From Verrucomicrobiota bacterium (lineage in GTDB: Bacteria; Verrucomicrobiota; Verrucomicrobiia; Limisphaerales; SIBE01): a stretch of 59,956 nucleotides of DNA. Positions 44,858-53,479 of this stretch are shown here, in pieces. Location of the stretch: NCBI GenBank assembly GCA_016871515.1, contig VHDE01000020.1:1-59956 (forward strand). The letters are read 5' to 3'. Under the pieces are notes generated by a model. It made no database searches. It was not told where the DNA came from and saw only the letters and a list, made by a program, of their open reading frames with translations. Every line of letters begins with the position of its first letter. The first letter of the stretch is position 1. Both the position numbers and the translations under genes were made by a program.

Positions 44858-45165
44858 CCGCAAGGACGCAGTCAAGCGGTCGCTCCCTGTCACGCCCTGT
44901 CACGAACGTGCGATAGGACAACCGCGTCTCGCCCGTTCGAAATAGAAACACCCCTGCCATTCCGGAGAGCCAATAAGGCCCGGCGAGGCTGTTCTCCGGT
45001 TGCGCTCGGCGTTCAGGCTGGAAACCGCAGTTGTGACCACGAAAAACACGAAATAAGAGAAGATTGCCAAGACCAGGGAATTCATCCGCTGAGTGAAATC
45101 AACTACTAACTGAAGTGCTTCTTTTTTCGTGTCTTTGGGGTTTTTCGTGGTTTGAATCGCCGCGT
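44858..45165. repeat. Intergenic region with inverted CACGAAAAACACGAAA elements
   Basis: 308 bp between convergent genes. 45038-45055 (ACCACGAAAAACACGAAA) and about 45128-45153 (TTTCGTGTCTTTGGGGTTTT...) are inverted relatives that could pair. Open frames here (for example 44900-45085 minus) read as translated repeat and are not called genes. Confidence 0.55.
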
Positions 45166-46334
45166 TCAGTCGTGCACGTTGGCGGGGAGCTGGATGGCAA
45201 ATGCGGTGGTTTGACCTTCACCGGACTCGATCAACTCGATGGCGCCCCCAGCGGCGCTGACAATCTCATTCGCCAGGTACAAACCAACTCCATTGTGCCG
45301 GCCGCCTTTCGTGGAAAAGAACGGCTCGAAGATTCGAGCACGAACAGCTTCTGGGATGGCGAGGCCGTTGTTCGAGATTCGGATCGAATTCTGAGATACA
45401 TTGCGTTCGACCACTACGGAAATAACAGGGTTCGGGCGTCCCGCGACAGCCTCGATAGCATTATTCAAAACGTAAAGAACAGCGCGGGCAAGTTCTCCGG
45501 CCATCCCTTCCCACCGGCATTGTGCGTCGAGGTCGGACTTGAGGAGCACTTTGTCCATGACGATTTGAAAATGCACGAGAGCCAGCAGATCGTCCATCAT
45601 CTGCGCAAGGCTGATCAACTGCTTCTGTCCCCCGGGCTGCGCGATGAGAAGCAAGCTGCACAATTTGCGTCCGGCCCGCTGAAGGCTCTGATCGATCACT
45701 TGCAATCGTTCCCTGGCTTCGCCCGAGAGATTCCCCTGCATGGCCAGGACCTGCACATTTCCGAGAGCGGCAGTGAGGGGATTGTTAATCTCGTGAGCCA
45801 GGCTTGCCGCCAATTGCCCGAGAGTTTTTGCCAATGTTCGCTCAGCATCCCCTGGTGCAACTGGTTGATTCTTTGTTGAAGCTGAATTTGCTCCTTGAGT
45901 TGGTCCTGGAGTTGTTTGACCCGGAGCGCGGCGTGGGTGCGAGCCAGCAGTTCCTGATGATTGATCGGTTTGCTCAAGTAATCATGACCGCCCACGGCAA
46001 AACCTTTGAGCTTATCCTCCGTTTCCAGTTTGGCGGCTAAGAAAAGGATCGGAATGTCGCGCGTCCGCTCGTCCGACTTAATCCGGCGGCAAACTTCATA
46101 GCCATCGATTTGCGGCATCATCACGTCCAGAAGAATCACATCAACGGCGCGATCCGTGAGAAAGTCGAGGGCTGACTGGCCATCGCGGCAGGCGAAGCAT
46201 TCGATGCCGGCCGAGCGGAGCACAGCTTGCAGCAGGTGAAGCGACTCCCGCCGATCATCCACGACCAGAACACGCGGACGCGATTCGACCGCGGGCGGGG
46301 GTTGTTTCGAACCTGTTGGACCTAATTTGTCCAT
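45166..46334 (-). pseudogene. Response-regulator/histidine-kinase hybrid gene split by a one-base shift
   Basis: From ATG 46334: a receiver domain (RVLVVDDRRES, phospho-acceptor region VDVILLDVMMPQIDGYE, ILFLAAK, YLSKPIN) and a coiled-coil linker (QLKEQIQLQQRINQLH). The frame then runs into unrelated sequence to 45696. In another frame to 45166 the kinase continues: LAKTLGQLAASLAHEINNPL (H-box), LNNAIEAVAG, ISNNGLAIPE, FEPFFSTKGG and HNGVGLYLAN. Adding one C to the CCCC run at 45849-45852 joins the two frames exactly, through GDAERTLAKTL. Either a genuine inactivating slip, a sequencing error, or, less likely, two coupled polypeptides. Confidence 0.82.
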
Positions 46335-46516
46335 GCTTGGTGATGGATGGCAAAGGCGCCGTAATTGTCTGCTTGTCTCTACCGCGGAAATGGCGTAATT
46401 ACTTCTCCTGCTGTGTCGAATGGTTGTGAATTCGATCAGATCGCAACGGTCCGTCCGAACAGCTTAAGCAGCGCGTGATTGATAACGGCTAAAAGACTTA
46501 ACCAAACATCCCTTCT

Positions 46517-47479
46517 ATGACAAATCTATTAAGTCAACTCAAACAACACAGCCTCATAGTGGCTGACACGGGCGATTTTGAGAGCATCCGTAAATATCAA
46601 CCGCGCGATGCCACCACAAATCCGAGCCTGCTTCTCAAAGCAGCTCAAATGCCTGAATACCAGGAGGTCGTTCAACGCGTTCTCGTCGAAACAAAAAGAG
46701 AGTCGCCCCAGGCGAGCAAGAATCTCGAGGTCGCTCTCGATAAACTATCGGTAGCGTTTGGGTTAGAGATTCTGAAGATTGTTCCCCACCGGGTTTCGAC
46801 CGAGGTCGATGCTCGTTTGAGTTTCGATGCCGAAGCGTCGGTCGCGAAGGCGCGGACGCTGATCGGCTATTATGAAAAAGCGGGAATTTCACGCGAACGC
46901 ATCCTCATCAAACTTGCTTCCACTTGGGAAGGGATTCTGGCCGCGAAACAACTGACTCGCGATGGGATTCGTTGTAATTTGACACTGCTGTTTTCGTTCG
47001 CCCAGGCTGTGGCCTGCGCTGAGGCCGGCGTTCAATTAATTTCGCCGTTCGTCGGACGCATCCTGGACTGGCACAAGAAATCGACCGGCCGCGCCGATTA
47101 TCCTCCCGCCGAAGACCCTGGCGTGCTCTCGGTCACGAGAATTTATAATTATTACAAGAAATACGGCTACACCACGGAAGTCATGGGCGCGAGCTTCCGT
47201 AACGTTGGCGAAATCATCGAACTCGCCGGATCGGATTTGCTGACGATCAGTCCTGTCCTTTTGGAAGAGCTTCAGAAATCAAACGGAACTGTCACGCGAA
47301 AACTGAGCCCTGCAAAAGCTGCCGAGAGCGCCGAACCCAAAATCTCGCTCGACGAAAAAAGCTTCCGTTGGTTGCACAACGAAGATCAGATGGCCACGGA
47401 GAAATTGTCCGATGGCATTCGCCTTTTTGCCGCCGACAACATCAAACTGGAGAATTACATTGCGCAGAAACTGCAGTAG
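46517..47479 (+). CDS. tal: Transaldolase
   Basis: 320 residues of the TalA/TalB subfamily. The Schiff-base Lys is Lys132 ([12 protein letters not shown]), and Asp17 ([10 protein letters not shown]) matches E. coli TalB numbering. [30 protein letters not shown] and [14 protein letters not shown] are characteristic. Transfers a dihydroxyacetone unit between sugar phosphates in the non-oxidative pentose phosphate pathway. Appears monocistronic, facing the divergent response-regulator/kinase gene across 182 bp. Confidence 0.95.
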   Translation: MTNLLSQLKQHSLIVADTGDFESIRKYQPRDATTNPSLLLKAAQMPEYQEVVQRVLVETKRESPQASKNLEVALDKLSVAFGLEILKIVPHRVSTEVDARLSFDAEASVAKARTLIGYYEKAGISRERILIKLASTWEGILAAKQLTRDGIRCNLTLLFSFAQAVACAEAGVQLISPFVGRILDWHKKSTGRADYPPAEDPGVLSVTRIYNYYKKYGYTTEVMGASFRNVGEIIELAGSDLLTISPVLLEELQKSNGTVTRKLSPAKAAESAEPKISLDEKSFRWLHNEDQMATEKLSDGIRLFAADNIKLENYIAQKLQ

Positions 47480-47602
47480 GCGGTTGTAGCGCAGACATCT
47501 GGCAGCGCGTTCGACATCTGCGTCGGACCTTGGCTTAACCTCGGTCGTAATCTTAGAGGACAAAACCATCTAATCGCTGAACCTGCGGGCACTCCAGGAC
47601 GT

Positions 47603-48205
47603 TTAATGCAGCATCGGCAACCGATTTGGTCGCCGGATTAATTCCGCGTCCAGGTCCAGGTAAAAATCGAGCCGTCGGCCTGTCTCGTCATCATCAATTG
47701 CGCGCGCCATCAAAAGGTAGGTAGCGTAATGATTGCCTTCGGACTCAACCAACCCCCCATAAAACCTCGACAGGTCTGGATCCGAGGCGCCTAACTCTCT
47801 CGCCAAAATCTGGAATTTCTCGCAACTCCTGCCTTCGATGAACGCGCAGCAAATCAGGTGGTCGATGACTTGATGGCGTTTTCCAGGACGGACTGAACGC
47901 ATCAGACCGGAAATCCATGGGCTGGGATAGGGTTGCCCAAACGGAATCTGCCGTTGCTTTAGAAGATTCAGCACGAGTTGGAAATGCTGCAACTCTTCAA
48001 TCGCAATCGCATTGAGTTCTTCCACACGTGGATAAAGGTCCCGATACTTCTCCAAGTTCAAAGCAGTCGTGGCTGCTTTGCGTTCTAGGTGTGCGTGATC
48101 CACCAGGACAGCTGGCAAATTGTCCAACACTTTCGGCAGCCAGTCAGCCGGTATTCTCTCGCGAAACAGCAGCATATGTTGACAGTGACTCTTAGCCTGA
48201 ACCAT
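47603..48205 (-). CDS. miaE: tRNA-(ms2io6A37)-hydroxylase MiaE-like diiron protein
   Basis: 200 residues if ATG 48205 is used (ATG 48175 is an alternative). The longer frame to 48292 is translated repeat sequence and is rejected. Diiron ligands of the MiaE/ferritin-like family: VDHAHLERKAATTALNL, IAIEELQHFQLVL, FIEGRSCEKFQIL and ESEGNHYATYLLM. MiaE hydroxylates the isopentenyl modification at A37 of some tRNAs. Immediately downstream it converges with transaldolase. Confidence 0.87.
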   Translation of the reverse strand: MVQAKSHCQHMLLFRERIPADWLPKVLDNLPAVLVDHAHLERKAATTALNLEKYRDLYPRVEELNAIAIEELQHFQLVLNLLKQRQIPFGQPYPSPWISGLMRSVRPGKRHQVIDHLICCAFIEGRSCEKFQILARELGASDPDLSRFYGGLVESEGNHYATYLLMARAIDDDETGRRLDFYLDLDAELIRRPNRLPMLH

Positions 48206-48242
48206 TTGTGCGGCAAGAGCGAAAAGAGCAATTACGGCAATT

Positions 48243-48317
48243 GGAGCGCGGACCGCCGAGTCCGCGAGCGAAACAATGTAAGGCAGATCCACGCGCGGAC
48301 TCGGCGGTCCGTGCTCC
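48243..48317. repeat. GGAGCGCGG hairpin repeat, copy 3
   Basis: Arms 48243-48266 and 48294-48317 (24 nt, one mismatch) with outer sequence GGAGCGCGGA shared with the other copies but a different inner part (CCGCCGAG instead of TGCCCACA). It lies between divergent miaE and the cupin gene. Confidence 0.88.
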
Positions 48318-48388
48318 GATAATAGCTGCGGCCATAGGGCAAAGCCCCGGCTTGCTTTTCACGGAGCAGTCCGTTTGATGGATTGCCT

Positions 48389-48718
48389 ATGTTCCAATAT
48401 GTCACATGGGCCAAGGACAAGACGTGGCAGCCGGGGCCTTATTCCGGAGTCGAATTGCTCGTCTTGCACAAAAACGAAACAACCGGTGGTGTGACCGTCC
48501 TCCGGAAATTCAAGGCCGGCACAACCGTGCCAGCGCATACACATCCGCAAGCGAACGAATCGGTTTATATTCTCTCCGGCGAATGGGAAGAATCTGGCGT
48601 GACCTACACCACGGGCGCCTTTTTCTTCGCGCCTCGAGGCGAGCGCCATGGGCCACATGTTGCGAAGACCGAAGTGATTAGTCTCACCACCTTCGATGGG
48701 CCATTAACCGTGGCATAA
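48389..48718 (+). CDS. Small single-domain cupin protein
   Basis: 109 residues from ATG 48389 (a TTG six bases upstream is also possible). Cupin motif 1 is PAHTHPQANESVYILSGEW and motif 2 is FFFAPRGERHGPH, so the 3-His/1-Glu metal site appears complete. Probably a metal-dependent sugar- or small-molecule-binding or dioxygenase-like protein of the ChrR/anti-sigma-cupin style. No operon partner. A palindromic repeat follows 30 bp after the stop. Confidence 0.8.
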   Translation: MFQYVTWAKDKTWQPGPYSGVELLVLHKNETTGGVTVLRKFKAGTTVPAHTHPQANESVYILSGEWEESGVTYTTGAFFFAPRGERHGPHVAKTEVISLTTFDGPLTVA

Positions 48719-48748
48719 GCCACTTCTCAGTCAACGTGATCCAGCAGC

Positions 48749-48792
48749 CCTCTGCAGACTTTTGTCTCATATGAGACAAAAGTCTGCAGAGG
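48749..48792. repeat. Perfect 44-bp palindrome, CATATG-core family (copy 2)
   Basis: Perfectly self-complementary over 44 bp, centred on CATATG (48768-48773), with CTTTTGTCT arms shared with 4831-4876 and different outer arms (CCTCTGCAGA). A TTTTT run at 48794-48798 follows, so it may also terminate transcription from the cupin gene. Confidence 0.92.
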
Positions 48793-48895
48793 CTTTTTCG
48801 CGAGGAATGAATGAAACCTCTTGCCTGCGTCTGGTGTATTGTAGACGCGCGCCAAAGCTCTAAAGTCTGGCAGATTCAAAGCCGAAAGGCGTCGC

Positions 48896-49997
48896 ATGAC
48901 AGATAAGCTCCTGGCGAGCAGTTTGGCTGCGAGTTCCATACCAAGGCCACGCCGGGCATTTCTCAAGGGAATGATGGCTGGTCTCGGAACAATTGCGGTC
49001 AGCTCAACAGGCTTGGCCGATTCAACAGAACCCAAGAATAGCGAACGACCGCCCTGCCGCGGTCCGAACGTGATCATCGTCCGTTTCGGAGGCGGGGTGC
49101 GAAGCCGTGAAACCATCGATCCCGATCATACCTACAGCCCATTTCTTTGCCACGAATTGCCGAAGCGCGGCGTTCTCTTCAAGAAAATGGAGATTGATGC
49201 CCTGCAAGGCATCCAGACGAGTCACGGACAAGGAACGCTCTACATTATCTCGGGCAAGTACGATCGATTCAAAAATGTCGGCGGCAAGTTTCTTGGAGCA
49301 CGCTTCGAATCGAAAGTGCCAACCGTGTTCGAGTATCTTCGCAAGCGCTGCGACATCCCAGAGCATCAGACATTGATCATCAATGGCGAAGATCGCACGG
49401 ACGAAGAATTTTACAGCTTCAGCAACCATCATCTCTTTGGCGCTCATTTCCGGGTCGACCGTGCTGAGTCTCTACCGCTACAAAACCTATCTGCTGCGAC
49501 GACAAATTGCCTCAGGGCAATGGTCCGACAAAAAGCTTGCGGAAAAGGAAAAAGCGTTAGCCAAACTCGAAGCTCTGGATTATCGGACGAAAGGCCAGGA
49601 TGCGCAGGGCGCGGTGAGCGAACAATTCTGGGAACGCTGGCGCCAGTACTATGGCGAGAGCGGCCTCGTGAATCCGCGGGGTGATCGTCTGCTAACCGAA
49701 TTGACGATTCGAGCGCTTCGAGAATTGCGGCCGAAACTCATCATGGTCAATTACAACGACCCGGATTACGTGCATTGGGGCAACCTGACGCATTACACGC
49801 GCGGCATTTCAATCATCGACGAAGGTTTGCGGCAATTGGTCGCTACCGTGGAAGCAGACGAAGAGTATCGCGACAACACCGTTTTCGTGGTCGTTCCCGA
49901 TTGTGGACGGGGCTGGCTCAACCAACCATTGGTTCAGTTGCCCTGGTTCAATTATATTCCCGGGCATTTGAAGTCAGAAGCTGATGCGAAGAATTGA
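48896..49997 (+). pseudogene. Tat-exported sulfatase/phosphatase-like protein gene, split by a one-base shift
   Basis: The first frame (ATG 48896) gives a twin-arginine-like signal (RPRRAFLKGMMAGLGTIAVS) and an alkaline-phosphatase-superfamily beginning (GPNVIIVRFGGGVRSRETID, QGTLYIISGKYDR). At about 49448-49451 the sense moves to the next frame: STVLSLYRYKTYLLRRQ, NYNDPDYVHWGNLTHYTRGI, TVFVVVPDCGRGW, ending at 49997. Removing one base from the TTTCC run joins the frames. The combined protein would be about 366 residues. Catalytic assignments are weak; an exported hydrolase-like protein is the safe call. Confidence 0.75.
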
Positions 49998-50036
49998 CCT
50001 TGAGCGTGAGCGAGGTTCAGGCCTACTCTTCGGATC

Positions 50037-51269
50037 ATGGTGAACACGCAACCTCCCCGCTGGTTCCATTTCCGAATCACGATCTCAGCATTGCTCCTGG
50101 TTAGTTCGCTCTGCGTCCAAAGCCAGGAGAAGAAGATAATTCGCCCGACATTGTCTGGGCAGACCGCGAACGGTTCGTCGCCTGCGAGACCGAATCTCCT
50201 CAGTCCAGGCGTGTTGGTTGGAGACACATTATTTCTGGCGGGACAGGGAAGCCGCGATCCGAGAACCGGCCAGCACCCGGAAGGTTTCGAAGCACAAGTC
50301 AAACAAGCTTTGGAGAATCTCGGCGCGGTGCTCAAGGCGGCCGAGTTGGACTTCTCACACGTTGTCAAAGCGAATGTTTATCTGACCGACATTAACAATT
50401 TCGCGCGCATGAACGAGGTGTATCGCACTTACTTGAAGTCCGATCCGCCGGCGCGAACGACGATCGCAGTGCCAGCGCTTCCTGGGAATTCGCAAGTGGA
50501 GATCACCTTCATCGCGTCTCGAAACCGCCGGCAAGTAATCCGCCCTGAAGGGCTGACACCATTCTCGGGAGCGCCGTACAGTCAGGGCATCATGGCCGGC
50601 GAAACTCTTTATCTCGCCGGGCAAGGCAGTATCGATCCGAAAACGGGAAAGCTGATCGAGGGGCCGATCGAGGCGCACGTGAAACAAACCTTGGACAATT
50701 GCGGCGCAATTCTGAAAGCCGCGGGGATGGACTTTTCCAACGTGGTTTCCGCAAATGTTTATCTGACAGACATCGCGAATTTCGAAAAAATGAATGGAGT
50801 CTATCGCGGCTATTTCAAGACAGATCCACCGGCGCGAACGACCGTCAGCGCCGCGGCCCTGCCCGGCGGAATCCCTGTTGAAATTACGCTTTTGGCGAGT
50901 CGCGCCGCCAAAAAGATCATTCAACCCGAAGGGGTCCGACCCAGCCCGAACTTCAGTCAAGCGGTCCAGGCTGGCAGCCTTGTTTATCCCGCGGGCAAGG
51001 TCGGTTCGGGCGATGGAATTGAAGCACAAGTTAAATCGGCGATGGACGGTCTCGGTGTTGTGCTCAAAACGGCCGGCCGCGATTTCAAAGATGTCGTCGA
51101 AGCGAAGGTTTATCTCACTGACATCAATGACTACGCGAAGATGAACGAGGTTTATCGGAGTTACTTCACGGCAGATCCGCCTGCTCGCGCGTGCATCGCC
51201 GTTCCAAAGTTGGTGGGCACGGCGAAGGTCGAAGTCACATTGGTGGTAACGGCAGGAAAGCCGCAGTAA
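50037..51269 (+). CDS. Exported protein of three tandem RidA (YjgF/UK114) domains
   Basis: 410 residues: a signal peptide (FRITISALLLVSSLCVQS) and three RidA-like domains at about 48-158, 166-290 and 298-406. Each has the family pattern SPGVLVGDTLFLAGQG, then FSHVVKANVYLTDINNF, and each keeps the Arg that binds the imine carboxylate (DPPARTTIAV, DPPARTTVSA, DPPARACIAV). RidA hydrolyses reactive enamines/imines made by PLP enzymes. Single-domain cytosolic trimers are normal; a covalently linked, secreted triple is unusual and may fold as an internal trimer. An exported PLP enzyme is encoded about 0.9 kb downstream on the same strand. Confidence 0.88.
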   Translation: MVNTQPPRWFHFRITISALLLVSSLCVQSQEKKIIRPTLSGQTANGSSPARPNLLSPGVLVGDTLFLAGQGSRDPRTGQHPEGFEAQVKQALENLGAVLKAAELDFSHVVKANVYLTDINNFARMNEVYRTYLKSDPPARTTIAVPALPGNSQVEITFIASRNRRQVIRPEGLTPFSGAPYSQGIMAGETLYLAGQGSIDPKTGKLIEGPIEAHVKQTLDNCGAILKAAGMDFSNVVSANVYLTDIANFEKMNGVYRGYFKTDPPARTTVSAAALPGGIPVEITLLASRAAKKIIQPEGVRPSPNFSQAVQAGSLVYPAGKVGSGDGIEAQVKSAMDGLGVVLKTAGRDFKDVVEAKVYLTDINDYAKMNEVYRSYFTADPPARACIAVPKLVGTAKVEVTLVVTAGKPQ

Positions 51270-51306
51270 CAGCGGAAGAAAACCACGGGTTCGGGCCTGT
51301 GAACGT

Positions 51307-51719
51307 CTAGGGGCTCACTATGGTCAACTGCGAGAATACCGAGCGGAAATCGGTTTCGTTGCGCGTGAGGAGGCCGTCAAAGCGAAGCGCAAACGCGCCG
51401 ATCAAGATGTCGGCTAGAGGGCGCTTTGGCATAGGCGCAGACCTTCGGTTCATCACATGACGCCTCCAAGAGCGCCGAGCCTCTAAGGAATCCTGGTTTG
51501 TCCAAGCTTCTGGCCATGCAATTCCAAATTGTAAAGGAACTCGTCCCGTGCCGCTTCGTCAGTCTGGAACACGGGAGCCAGTTCGATGTAACTCACAGGA
51601 CAAATCACCAAGCCATCGGATCGTTGTCGGTCAAGCAATTGGGCTGATGAGACGCCGAACTGTGGGTCGGATTCGGCAATATCAATCAACAGGCAAGTAT
51701 CCACTGCCCAAGCCATCAC
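51307..51719 (-). pseudogene. vapC: VapC-type PIN-domain toxin, frameshifted
   Basis: From 51719 the frame reads AVDTCLLIDIAESD and CPVSYIELAP, then ends early at 51483. In the next frame the remainder is plain: AWTNQDSLEARRSWRRHV, LADILIGAFALRFDGLLT, RNETDFRSVF, stop at 51307. All four acidic PIN positions (AVDT, YIEL, LADI, ETDF) exist across the two frames. One additional C at 51524-51525 restores a single frame. The start overlaps the antitoxin stop by 4 bp. As it stands the toxin is predicted dead. Confidence 0.78.
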
Positions 51720-51934
51720 TCACATTCTCCAGCACGGAGTTCGTCCATCCAGTCAGCGGTCGTCCGGGGTTGAGATCGAAAGCGTCGCGCAAAGCCCAGC
51801 ATCGCCATCGCTCCACGCGGCTCGCGATGCCTGGTTTCGGCCTGATCTTGGCCTTCCAGCCAATCCAGCAACCGGCGCGCGTGAGCTTCATCCAACTGCC
51901 GAACTTTCTCTAAGGCTATTTCGACTGCGCTCAT
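51716..51934 (-). CDS. Antitoxin-like small protein (partner of the PIN toxin)
   Basis: 72 residues. Position immediately before, and overlapping, the PIN-domain gene is typical of VapB-like antitoxins. The sequence has a charged helical N-terminus (VEIALEKVRQLDEAHARRLLDWLEGQ) and a polar C-terminus (TTADWMDELRAGE) that could wrap the toxin. I do not recognise a DNA-binding fold. Retained although the toxin is broken. Confidence 0.65.
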   Translation of the reverse strand: MSAVEIALEKVRQLDEAHARRLLDWLEGQDQAETRHREPRGAMAMLGFARRFRSQPRTTADWMDELRAGECE

Positions 51935-52128
51935 GTCAGGAACATAGTCAAAGCAAGCCGGGCGTGCAAACTGTGTTTCTGCAAGTCGGGGTCACATTCT
52001 AAAGTATTCCAAAGCGATCTTATCATAGGCGTCGCAATTTATCATCCAGTCTCAATTTCGCAGGTTTCGCAGACTACGTTTTGGCTTTGTCCTTGAGCCG
52101 AAAGTAATCCAAGTTTACGCTTTGCATC

Positions 52129-53397
52129 ATGGCGAGAATGCGAAGGGAGTATTACCGTGTAGACGTCACGAACACGTGGACTCGCCGTGATTTTCTTAAG
52201 AAGGCTGGGATCGTTTCATCTTTGATCAGTAGTACCCCCGTCCGGAGTCTTTTGGCTGCGCCGACTGACGGCACGCCCCCCGAAATCGTCAATAAACGCA
52301 TGAATATCTACGAACAACTTGGCGTTCGTCCGCTGATCAATGCTGCGGGAACTTACACGGCGTTGAGCGCGTGCACGATGCCGCCCGAAGTGGTCCGGGC
52401 GATGGACGAAGCCTCGCGCTATCACGTTTCGATACCAGAACTGCAAGCGGCTGTAGGCAAACGCATCGCCAATCTTCTCGGAGCCGAATCGGCCGTTGTG
52501 ACCGCCGGCGCCGCCGCAGCTCTCACGTTGGGAACAGCGGCATGTGTGACAGGGAAGGACCAGTCTAAAATCCAGCGTTTGCCTGGCGCCGATGGGATGA
52601 AGAATGAAGTGATCATTCAGAGGTCGCATCGCTTCGGTTTTGACCATGCCATACGCGCCGTGGGCGTAAGGCTCATTGAAGTTGAAACGCGTGCCGAACT
52701 TGAATCGGCGATCAACGCGAAGACGGCGATGCTATTTTTCTTAAATCACGCGGATGCGCTCGGCCGCGTGCGCCGGAATGAGTTTGCGGAGATTGGCAAG
52801 AAAGCCGCCATCCCGACGTTTATCGACGCAGCGGCGGACGTCCCTCCGTCCGCGCGATTGTCTGAGTACACCAAGTTAGGGTTCGATTTGGCGGCCTTCA
52901 GCGGCGGCAAAGGCTTGCGTGGCCCCCAATGTTCTGGACTCCTGATTGGCCGCGCCGATTTGATCGAAGCAGCCTCTTTGAATGGGTCACCGCACTCAGA
53001 CACCATTGGCCGCGCCGCCAAGATCGGTAAAGAGGAAATTGTCGGGTTGCTGACCGCACTGGAGCTCTATCTCAAGCGAGATCACGAGGCCGAATGGCGG
53101 GAATGGGAATCACGGGTTCGGGAGATTGCGGCGGCGTTGAAAAATGTGCGCGGAGTGAAGACCGAAATGTTCGTTCCGGAAATCGCCAATCAATGTCCGC
53201 ATCTCCGCGTTGAATGGGAGGAACAGGTGATTCCGAAAAGCAACACCGACATTGTGACGCTGCTCCGGGAAGGTGACCCGCGAATCGAGGTTCGTCCTTC
53301 GCCTGGAGATCGGCCGATGTTGGAAATCGGCGTCTGGATGCTTCAGCCAAGCGAAGTTCACGTGGTGGCTCGGCGGTTGCGAGAAGTGCTCAGTTAA
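52129..53397 (+). CDS. Exported SelA-like PLP-dependent enzyme (aminotransferase-V fold)
   Basis: 422 residues. An N-terminal Tat signal (TWTRRDFLKKAGIVSSLISS) precedes a SelA/D-glucosaminate-6-phosphate ammonia-lyase-like PLP domain: GVRPLINAAGTYTALSACTMP, VTAGAAAALTLGTAACV, TFIDAAADVPPS and the PLP lysine in FSGGKGLRGPQCSG (Lys261). Cytosolic relatives are SelA and DgaE; export of such an enzyme is unusual and would need cofactor loading before Tat transport. The triple-RidA protein encoded 860 bp upstream on the same strand is a plausible partner for its enamine products. Confidence 0.8.
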   Translation: MARMRREYYRVDVTNTWTRRDFLKKAGIVSSLISSTPVRSLLAAPTDGTPPEIVNKRMNIYEQLGVRPLINAAGTYTALSACTMPPEVVRAMDEASRYHVSIPELQAAVGKRIANLLGAESAVVTAGAAAALTLGTAACVTGKDQSKIQRLPGADGMKNEVIIQRSHRFGFDHAIRAVGVRLIEVETRAELESAINAKTAMLFFLNHADALGRVRRNEFAEIGKKAAIPTFIDAAADVPPSARLSEYTKLGFDLAAFSGGKGLRGPQCSGLLIGRADLIEAASLNGSPHSDTIGRAAKIGKEEIVGLLTALELYLKRDHEAEWREWESRVREIAAALKNVRGVKTEMFVPEIANQCPHLRVEWEEQVIPKSNTDIVTLLREGDPRIEVRPSPGDRPMLEIGVWMLQPSEVHVVARRLREVLS

Positions 53398-53479
53398 ACC
53401 AAAAACCTCTGTCCACGGATGCGCGTGAATGGACATGGACCAAGACCGATTTCGCCTGCGCGCCTAGCAATCGTAAGCG

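Noticed and set aside
44900..45085. 61-residue minus-strand frame with a hydrophobic N-terminus
   Set aside because: Its hydrophobic part is translated from an intergenic CACGAAAAACACGAAA repeat; no ribosome site.
48206..48292. N-terminal extension of the MiaE-like protein
   Set aside because: Encoded by the GGAGCGCGG hairpin repeat, so the start was moved inward.
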